A stretch of 5,649 bases of DNA from Chlamydiota bacterium (GTDB lineage: Bacteria; Chlamydiota; Chlamydiia; Chlamydiales; Rhabdochlamydiaceae): assembly GCA_027348355.1 (NCBI GenBank), contig DAIEPN010000122.1, forward strand, positions 1 to 5,649, given 5' to 3'. Numbering within the stretch: the stretch's first letter is position 1; every line of letters begins with the position of its first letter. Shown here piece by piece: positions 1 to 5,649 of the stretch. Both the position numbers and the translations under genes were made by a program. The notes beneath the pieces were generated by a model. The model had not been told where the DNA came from. It was given only the letters and a program-made list of their open reading frames with translations, and searched no databases.

Positions 1-3000
1 AAAAAATTCCATCCCGAATGGCAAAAAGCAGACCATGTCGCACAAAGAACTCTCATTATGGAAAGATGGGAGCATACGACAAAAAATTATTCTTTCTTTG
101 TTATTCCGGGTAGAGAAGGTAGCTTGGAAAATGTAACCATCCTTCCTCTTTTTCATGGAAGCAACGAAGTAAGCATCCGCTCAATTTGTGACACCGGTTT
201 TGCAATATTTGGTAAACAAGGGGAATTGTCCGGGAAAAAAAGCGCCTATAACACTGATCCAGGTTATTTTGGAAATGGCGTTTATTTTACTCCACACGCA
301 GACTATGCCGTTGATACCTATGCTGACGGTCATGTTTTGCTAGCCCTAGTTTCTTCTCGAACACCTTGGCCTGTAGTAAATGAAGATATGGGAGAAAATA
401 GATTATACCTTGCAGGAAAGGGCGGCTTACAAAGGCATGATACTCACTACATCCCAGTTATTGCCGTAACCCAAAAAGTATATCATCCTTGCGCTCCAGG
501 GCAAATTCCACAATGTGATGAGATTGTAGTTTTTCAACCCATACAAGCCCTACCTCAGTTTTGGATCGAACTACAACCTTCTTTTCCTCGCGAAATGTCT
601 TTTCTTCCTACGATTGTAGGAGAAATCGTAGATTATATCTTCCACTGTTTAGGAGATTCGAGCGCTCAAGTAGATCCCAACCTTCGTGCTGCATTACAAA
701 AAAAAACAGAATTTTTCTTACTGATCGGAGATCAAAATTTCTTATCAAATAAAGATAAATTTTTCTTCCAAGATTTAGTTTCCTTTTTCCAAACCAAAAC
801 AGCAGTCAATCAAGTAGCTCACGATAGTCTCACTATTTACAAACGTCTGATCGAATCTTCCTCAGAAATGGGATTTACCCCTGAATCCACCCTTTCTGAG
901 GAACTTATAGAAATTGAAAAAATCATCGACTCTCATAACCTAGAAGGAGCTTGGAATCGATTACTGTTTTTTATCTCTACCAACTTTCCAATAGAAGATG
1001 CTTCTTTGATTTCACAAATTTATACCGTCATTCATAAAACGTTAACTTTGGTACCTTTTGCAAGAAAGGCCGTTCTCTTTGAAAAAATTATCAATCCTCT
1101 TCGTTTCCTCAAAAACCACAGAGAACAACTGAAACTGGAAGTGGGTCTAGCCAAATGGGTACTCGGTCTCAAAACATCAATTCCACCAGTTGAATGGCCA
1201 AACCAGATCTATTTACCGGCTATGGATTGTTATGCCAAAGCCCTCGACATTGGAGAAAGCCTACCAAAACAGAACCTGTTTTCTATTTATGAAGCAGCTT
1301 CCCGTATTTTTATTACTTCGGTTTTCGAAAATTTTTTTATTTTAGAAATAAATCTAGATGAGGCTCTGCAAGAACAAAATCCACAAAAGATAGAAGATTT
1401 TCTTACGTTTCTTTCTATCTTACGCAATCACTTTTGTCATCTTCCAGGTGATCGAGAACGTTTAGTCCCACTTTATAAAAAAATCCTCGCTTTTTTTACT
1501 ACTGTCTCCCCTGCTTCTTCATCTTCAACAATCTTACAAGATGGATTAGATCCTTCAAGAGGCTCTTTTCCTCTTCCCCCCGTCCTGGCTTATAGGCAAG
1601 CTTTGCAAAATTGGAGAAAAGGGTTTCAAAAGGATACTGCCCTTCCCGCTTTCATTACTCTTTTTCAAACTACCTTTCTGAAAATTTCTGAAAGCTTTTG
1701 TTTCGAAACCCCATCTTCCTATGAGTGGCTTTTTTCAGGAGATGTAGGAACAGGAAAAATCTTCCCTTATTCCCCTCTTATTTGGAGCTTTCGAACAACG
1801 CAAAACAGCGACTCTTTGGAAAGATGGAAATGGGCTTTTCAGCTACAATTAGCTTCTCTTGGAAATCTGCTTCCTCATAAAGAAAGCACCCTTACTTCCC
1901 CCACCTTGAAAATCTTAGGACAAAATCCACCTCCTCAAGAAAATCCTCCAAAAGAACTTTTGAAATATTATGTAGAGAAATACCGGCATCTGTTTAACGC
2001 TCCTAATTTTAACACCACAACACTTGATATAGAAAAGTTCTTACGCGAGCCATTGCAAAATCTACTACAGGGGCTAGCTCATCAAGAAGGGGCCCCTCTT
2101 TTGCCCACCTCTGCATTAGTAGAAAAATGCACAAACATGTTTTCGGAAGAGACCCGCGCAATTTTAGAAAAAACTCTAAAAGATCTTTATTCTCTGCGGT
2201 TACAACTACATCTTTCCAATGCCAAACAAGAAGACTCTATAGATCTAGAAAAGGTTTCTTCGTCACAAAAAACGGAGCTATTTCGCATATATTGGCTTGT
2301 TCTCAGACCTCTCTACCTTTTTTGCCAAAAGAAAGAATCAGGCCTTTTACCCACTCCGACTTTGAACTCTCTTGTTGAAATTGCCATCAAAGATATCTTG
2401 TGGATACAAAAAGAAGAACATATAGAAGAATTTTTCTCACTGATTGACTTAACTGTGAGTTATTTACTCGAGAAAAACGCCTCCTTGCAAGAACATAAAA
2501 AAATCTATGGAATCTTATCTTCTAAAACGATTTTGGATCCTTTACGAAAAAAATATCTAGAAGCTTTACAAAGATTCGATTCGGGAAAAGGTTTCCTAGA
2601 ACCACTCAGTTTGATTCCGACTCGCACGGGCTGGCGTCAAAGCATACGGATTGAGCAAGAAAAATTACAAAGAGACATCGAAGCCATTACACAAATTACT
2701 CCGACCGGTGTAGAAATCAAAACTTCCTTCTTTACGGAAAGACGTTATCTGAAACCAGTAATCATCGAAAAGCTGATTGACCAAGGGAACATTGTAAGGC
2801 AGTACAATAGTTTTCATAAAGTTTGTCGCATAAAGACAGAAGAAATAGATCTGCATTGTAAACAAATGCCTTCTCATCCGATGCAAGAATATGCTGTATA
2901 TGGCCTTTCTGCAAGGTTGAATGGAAAAGGGGTCCCAGCTTCTGACCTGGTACGTTTTGAAGTGACGATAGGCTCTCAGAAAAAAAGCTATCCTGTATTG

Positions 3001-5649
3001 ATTTCTCAGACGGTAGAAGGAGAAGAAGAAAGCTTAGCGAAGGTACTAGAAAAAAATCCTAGATTTCAGCCGGATAAAAAATCACTGACTGCGATGCTTT
3101 TACTTACTCTTGTCACTAAATCAGGCGATGGGAGAGATTCTAATTACATTGTAAGCAAAGGAGAAATTTTCTCCATAGACAATGATGTGTCGTTTGTCGA
3201 ACCAATTGTTGGAAAAACTGAGTTTTGGAAAACCATCCATTTTTGTTCGATTCTTTATTGTCTTCATTCACAATCTTTAGATGCCACAGTTTTACGAGAA
3301 TGGACGACTTTTTCTATCGACCTTTTACTCGATAGTTGGATTCAAGATTTGATCATAAGAGAAAAAAGCTATGAGAATTTATTTCCTGAAGAAGAAAGAA
3401 GTCGCCTTTATAACCAAGATGAAAATCAAAAATTTACTCCTTTTCTTCTTTGGAAAGCAGGAACCGTAGCTACTTTATTTACGCAACTTCGCGCTCTTCA
3501 ATATGCTTTTGAAAAAAATCTTCCCACCCAACCTCTCGACCTTCTCAAACTCGTGATCACCCTTCAAGGGGACTCCATGAAGAATAGCCCAATCGGAGAG
3601 CGCCTATATAACTACTATAGCCAAGCACAAAGGCAAGAAATCCACCCTTCAAAAAGGCTAAGCCTTGCTACTGAGCAAAAAAAAGAGCAATCCTTAACCA
3701 GCTCGCAAGCCTTAGAAGCCGGAATAGGAAAAGTTCCTACAAGTCAAGAAATTGAAAAAAGGCAAATGTATTCTTTGGAAAAAATTCAAGAAGAATATCG
3801 TTGTTTTTCTCTCTCTAGGCAAGAAAATGTGACTTTAACAACGCAGAAAAACCATGAAGTTCTACAAGTTTCTTTCCGATCTATTACAAAAGAAGGATCC
3901 CCCGACATAGAAAGACAGGAGCTCATTCTAAAAAGTTTACACATGCTTTTTTCGTTTAGGCAAAAAAATAAAGAAAAGCTCCCTGAAGTGATTTCTCTCA
4001 CAGATTGTGCGGTCTTAAATAGTGAAATGCTTCTCCCTTTTTTACATGAGGGATTACAATACCTTGATCTTAGAGGATCTTCTATCGAATGGATTCCTCC
4101 TGAAATAGAACAGTGTGCTTTGAAAGAGCTCTATCTGAGTGGATGCTCTCGGCTTGTAGGGGTAGAAAAATCAGAATGGCCGTTTAATACTCCTTTAAAG
4201 CTCCCTCATTTAGACACACTTCATGCAGCAAATTGTGACGCGCTCTCTTCTCTTCAGATAGAATCAGAAAAACTGCAAATTCTAAAGATCAACAAAAATA
4301 CAAATTTATCAAGAGTAGTAGCTTACATTAATATAGGCACAATTCTTGATATAGAAAATTCTCCTCAAATTACAATCAGAAAAATTGCCGAATCCTTTTT
4401 TCCAGAATTTATGAAAAAATTCTCGGAAGGTTTTCATGGAGAGCTCATGTATGCGATTTCTCTTTTCGTAAAAACTATGGATATAGAAACAAGAAAAAGA
4501 ACAATCACTCCCAACTTGATAGAAATCTTTTCTCAAAAAACAGAAATAAAACCCCACGAGTCAAAAGAGTATAGTGAATTAATAGAAAAAGGTCTTCTCA
4601 CCTCTTTTGATTTTTTAGTTGGTGAAAAGGGAAAGCTTGTTACTTTCCTCTTAAAACAAAGCAAACATGTTTCTCACGTTAGACTTAACGCTTTAGATGA
4701 AGATAAAATGAAGGTTTTAGGAGAAGTACTACCTCTCATACAAAATCTTTCTTACCTATCTTTGCCTAGAATAGACAACACTTTGGTACAAATATTGCCT
4801 CGATTACAAAATCTCTCAAAACTTACTTTAAGTATAAAAGATCATATAGGCCCGGAAGGTTTTGTCAAATCGCTTCTTCAATTGCCGAAATTGAAATATC
4901 TTTCTTTAGATTTGCAAGATTCTGATTCAAAGCTTATCGATTGTCTACCACAATTACCAATCCTGTCTCATCTTCGCTTAGGTCCACATAGTGTACGATC
5001 TGCGCAAAACGCACTACCTAAATTGCAAAATCTTTTTCATCTTGATCTAAAAATATCTTATTGGTACCTAGAAGACCAAAAAAATTTAATACAAAATTTA
5101 CCTCTACTTCCTCGTCTCAATAAACTTAATCTAAATGGCTCTAATATGGATGTAAAGGATGGAAAAGCCATAGACATTTTCTCAAAAGTCTTACCTCAAT
5201 TGACTAAACTTGTTTATTTAGATCTACGTAATACTAGTATGGGAGCCGAAGGAATAAAAATTTTAAGCAAAGGATTATCTCAATTACAAAGTCTTTCCCA
5301 TCTTTATTTAAATAACATAGGAGCAGAAGGGGCAAAAGTTCTTGTAAAAACACTTCCTCAATTCCAAAAATTTTCTTATTTTTCTCTAAAACACTCCAAA
5401 AATCTAAAATTATACTATGAAACAACAGATAAGAACACAGAAACAAGAGAAGGCTATACTCTTGTTTTACAAGATTCTCCGAAGAAGGAGAAAATAATCC
5501 AGATTGAAAATAAAGGGATTATTACTTTGGAAGAAGATTTACTTCAATTACCAAACCTTCGATATCTTATACTTAAAAATACGATTGTCAGATATCAGGA
5601 TGCTCAAGGACTTGCACAAGCATTACCTCGATTACAAAATCTCAAATAT
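1..5649 (+). CDS. Giant multidomain protein: PARP-type ADP-ribosyltransferase, PI3/4-kinase-like domain and leucine-rich repeats (partial at both ends)
   Basis: Frame 1 reads through all 1883 codons without a stop, so the gene extends beyond both edges and its start, ribosome binding site and terminator are not visible. In order the product shows a PARP-like catalytic domain (about 44-191), an unassigned helical region (192-900), a PI3/4-kinase-like domain (901-1206), a polar linker (1207-1326) and LRRs (1327 to the edge). I see no membrane-spanning segment. The probable role is that of a secreted effector acting on host proteins or lipids, with LRRs for target recognition. That role is inferred from the eukaryote-like domains, not shown by the sequence. 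The base composition is AT-rich and frequent runs of six or seven A or T fit a low-GC intracellular bacterium. A eukaryotic origin is possible but less likely given the long uninterrupted frame. The reading frame itself is essentially certain; the species and function are not. Confidence 0.95.
130..573 (+). other. PARP-type ADP-ribosyltransferase catalytic domain (protein domain)
   Basis: Residues 44-191 match the core of PARP/ARTD enzymes, which transfer ADP-ribose from NAD+ to proteins or nucleic acids. Strand 1 carries LFHGS (51-54 is FHGS, His52-Gly53), the nicotinamide- and ribose-binding His-Gly of the family. GYFGNGVYFT (88-97) matches the G-x-G-[IV]-Y-F motif, with Tyr95 as the second triad residue and Tyr102 as a likely second stacking tyrosine. 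DEIVVF (173-178) matches the NEYIVY strand of human PARP1, placing Glu174 at the catalytic glutamate. The following Q-x-L-P-x-F-W-I-E-L (182-191) fits the strand that closes the fold. The triad is therefore H-Y-E and the domain should be active. The Glu is compatible with chain elongation but does not prove it, so mono- and poly-ADP-ribosylation both remain possible. No PARP regulatory helical domain or DNA-binding zinc finger is recognisable in the 43 residues before it. Confidence 0.85.
574..2700 (+). other. Long unassigned, mostly helical region between the ART and kinase-like domains
   Basis: Residues 192-900 join the two catalytic domains. I recognise no family here. The sequence is rich in Leu, Phe, Ile, Glu and Lys, with amphipathic stretches that read as successive alpha-helices (for example around 201-216, 321-345, 361-400 and 800-870). 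These are broken by short Pro/Ser/Thr-rich breaks near 505-530 and 616-653 that look like domain boundaries or hinges. There is no clear tandem repeat, signal peptide or transmembrane helix. A helical solenoid, a substrate-binding module or a regulatory scaffold would all fit. The part immediately before residue 901, with RIEQEKLQRDIEAI (883-896), looks like a helix leading into the kinase-like N-lobe. Local GC is high in places, with 29 of 60 bases at 1561-1620. The frame is certain; any function is unknown. Confidence 0.6.
698..706 (+). other. A9 homopolymer just after the ART domain, a possible transcription-slippage site
   Basis: Nine consecutive A residues lie within codons 233-236, about 40 codons after the ART domain ends. 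It is the longest homopolymer I find in the window. Losing one A would bring a TGA at 722-724 into frame; gaining one would bring a stop at 750-752 into frame. Either would yield a short product containing the ART domain alone. RNA polymerase slippage on A runs of about this length is documented in AT-rich intracellular bacteria, but whether it happens here is speculation. Confidence 0.35.
2701..3618 (+). other. PI3/PI4-kinase-like catalytic domain (protein domain)
   Basis: Residues 901-1206 carry an ordered set of kinase-like motifs. DLHCKQMP (950-957) places Lys954 as the strand-3 ATP-binding lysine. QEYAVYGL (962-969) places Glu963 on helix C. VPASDLV (978-984) resembles the VPxTxLV strand of type II PI4-kinases. 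YPVLISQTVEG (997-1007) fits the strand and hinge. SGDGRDSNYIV (1041-1051) matches the D-x-x-x-x-N catalytic loop, with Asp1043 and Asn1048. IFSIDNDVSF (1056-1065) matches the AIDNGLAF-type metal-binding motif, with Asp1060. The Asp-to-Asp spacing of 17 is close to that of PI3-kinases. Helices rich in Leu and Trp follow (about 1074-1200) as a C-lobe. These motifs suggest an active ATP-binding fold. The substrate could be a phosphoinositide or a protein, and kinase folds can also AMPylate or glutamylate. The assignment rests on motif order read by eye. Confidence 0.65.
3619..3978 (+). other. Polar linker between kinase-like domain and LRRs
   Basis: Residues 1207-1326 are rich in Gln, Glu, Lys, Ser and Thr, especially 1212-1260, where charged and polar residues dominate and a flexible or coiled segment is likely. 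From about 1265 the sequence becomes more structured, with an alternating strand-like stretch near 1284-1295 and a helix near 1303-1320 that probably forms the N-terminal cap of the LRR solenoid. No known domain is recognised. Confidence 0.5.
3677..3684 (+). other. A8 homopolymer just after the kinase-like domain, a possible transcription-slippage site
   Basis: Eight A residues lie in codons 1226-1228, within the polar linker between the kinase-like domain and the LRRs. Removing one A would bring a TAA at 3695-3697 into frame; adding one would bring a TGA at 3753-3755 into frame. Either would yield a product with both enzymatic domains but no LRRs. It is the second-longest homopolymer I see here. 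Use as a slippage site is not shown. Confidence 0.3.
3979..4320 (+). repeat. LRR block A: about four irregular leucine-rich repeats
   Basis: Residues 1327-1440 carry L-x-x-L-x-L signatures at LQYLDLRGSSI (1352-1362), LKELYLSGCSRL (1374-1385), LDTLHAANCDAL (1404-1415) and LQILKINKNTNL (1425-1436). LPEVISLTDCAVL (1327-1339) is a probable capping repeat before them. Several have Cys or Asn at the turn position (SGC, ANC, NKN), the pattern of cysteine- or asparagine-ladder LRRs. Spacing is uneven, about 22-30 residues, with the second repeat lengthened by a Trp/Pro-containing insert. LRRs form curved solenoids for protein binding, so this block probably contributes to target recognition. It differs from block B in consensus and regularity. 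Confidence 0.75.
4321..4668 (+). other. Non-LRR island between the two LRR blocks
   Basis: Residues 1441-1556 begin with one or two degenerate strand-turn units (around 1446-1460) and then become helical and charged, with FMKKFSEGFHGELMYAISLF (1471-1490) as the clearest amphipathic helix. No L-x-x-L-x-L signature appears again until about 1557. It may be an insertion domain, a capping pair for two separate solenoids, or a substrate- or partner-contact module. I do not recognise a family. Local base composition is low in GC, with 17 of 60 bases at 4321-4380. Confidence 0.5.
4798..4815 (+). repeat. 18-bp exact direct repeat, first copy
   Basis: The sequence cctcgattacaaaatctc occurs here and again at 5626-5643, in the same codon frame, encoding the P-R-L-Q-N-L junction between two LRR units. 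The match extends upstream by three further bases with one mismatch between. The identity at DNA level, not only protein level, suggests recent duplication or recombination among repeat units. Confidence 0.85.
5389..5493 (+). other. Charged insert interrupting LRR block B
   Basis: Residues 1797-1831 break the repeat pattern. After a strand at FSYFSLK (1791-1797) comes a Lys-, Thr- and Glu-rich stretch with ETTDKNTETREG (1807-1818) and then LQDSPKKEK (1823-1831). Regular repeats resume at 1832 with a short unit, IIQIENKGI. The insert probably forms a loop projecting from the solenoid, a common way for LRR proteins to add a contact surface. It could also be the junction of two repeat arrays. 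Confidence 0.5.
5626..5643 (+). repeat. 18-bp exact direct repeat, second copy
   Basis: This is the second copy of the 18-bp sequence found at 4798-4815, 828 bases downstream of it and in the same frame. It again encodes the P-R-L-Q-N-L junction at the end of an LRR unit. Looser versions of the same junction (L-P-K-L-Q-N, L-S-Q-L-Q-S) occur at other unit ends and are more diverged at DNA level. Confidence 0.85.

Larger units (their letters stand above)
4669..5649 (+). repeat. LRR block B: about twelve ribonuclease-inhibitor-like leucine-rich repeats, running off the window
   Basis: Repeat starts fall near residues 1557, 1583, 1605, 1631, 1655, 1678, 1706, 1737, 1765, 1791, 1832, 1853 and 1881, with lengths of 22-31 residues. 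The common pattern is L-S-x-L-x-L, a variable turn, then a helix ending L-P-x-L-Q-N. The clearest units carry the GAEG turn of the ribonuclease-inhibitor (NLR-type) subclass, as in MGAEGIKILSKGL (1747-1759) and IGAEGAKVLVKTL (1773-1785). The last repeat begins at the window edge, so the array continues outside. This block is the most regular part of the protein and the most AT-rich (18 of 60 bases GC at 5161-5220). It is the probable protein-binding surface. Units vary in length, so repeat number may differ between relatives. Confidence 0.85.

Noticed and set aside
561..752. Short + strand ORF overlapping the main gene
   Set aside because: It lies in another frame inside the conserved ART-coding region and has a composition unlike a folded protein. 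It matters only as the frame that would be read after a one-base gain at the A9 run.
1201..1290. Possible TPR-like helix (AMDCYAKALDIGESL, residues 408-422)
   Set aside because: A single A-x-x-x-Y-x-x-A-L resemblance without neighbouring 34-residue repeats is not enough to call a TPR domain.
1738..1761. A Walker A-like string, G-D-V-G-T-G-K at residues 580-586, which with C-terminal LRRs would suggest an NLR-like NTPase
   Set aside because: The residue after Lys is Ile, not Ser or Thr. No hydrophobic strand precedes it, and no Walker B or NACHT/NB-ARC motif follows in the next 250 residues. It is probably a chance match.
2127..2378. Second short + strand ORF inside the main gene
   Set aside because: It has no ribosome binding site that I can see and no recognisable motif, and lies wholly inside the long frame. 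It is a shadow.
3101..3117. Hydrophobic stretch AMLLLTLV (residues 1031-1038) as a membrane segment
   Set aside because: It is too short to span a membrane and sits where a buried kinase C-lobe helix is expected, directly before the catalytic loop.
3786..5446. Three minus-strand ORFs (3786-4001, 4309-4557, 5234-5446) and a fourth at 2665-2886
   Set aside because: All lie opposite well-supported coding sequence. Their Phe-, Ser- and Cys-rich translations are what the reverse complement of Lys/Glu/Leu-rich codons gives. None shows a start context or family motif.

Overview
The whole window lies inside one gene. Reading frame 1 on the + strand is open from base 1 to base 5649 (1883 codons, no stop), with neither the true start nor the stop in view. 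No other coding region, RNA gene, promoter or terminator is supported; the short ORFs in the other frames are shadows of this one. Residue numbers in this annotation count from the first codon of the window (residue 1 = bases 1-3).

The predicted protein is a very large, multidomain, soluble-looking polypeptide. In order it holds: a PARP-type ADP-ribosyltransferase (ART) domain with its H-Y-E catalytic triad intact (about residues 44-191); about 700 residues of mostly helical sequence I cannot assign; a divergent kinase domain resembling the PI3/PI4-kinase superfamily, with a recognisable Lys, Glu, DxxxxN and Asp set (about residues 901-1206); a polar linker; and a long C-terminal leucine-rich-repeat (LRR) region (about residue 1327 to the end of the window), split by a non-LRR island into an irregular first block and a more regular ribonuclease-inhibitor-like second block.

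The low GC content, the long intron-free frame and the eukaryote-like domains fused to LRRs suggest an intracellular bacterium of protists or animals. A Chlamydiales-type (environmental chlamydia) or Legionella-like genome is my best guess, but this is inference: no taxonomic marker is present. The usual reading of such a protein is a secreted host-interaction effector, in which the LRRs select a host target and the two enzymatic modules, one expected to use NAD+ and the other ATP, modify it or its surroundings. A role in conflict with phages or competitors cannot be excluded from the sequence.

The main point of interest is the combination of a PARP-type ART and a PI3/4-kinase-like domain with LRRs in one chain. 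A second is that the only two A runs of eight or more fall just after the ART domain and just after the kinase domain. In both shifted frames at each site, translation would end within about 70 bases.
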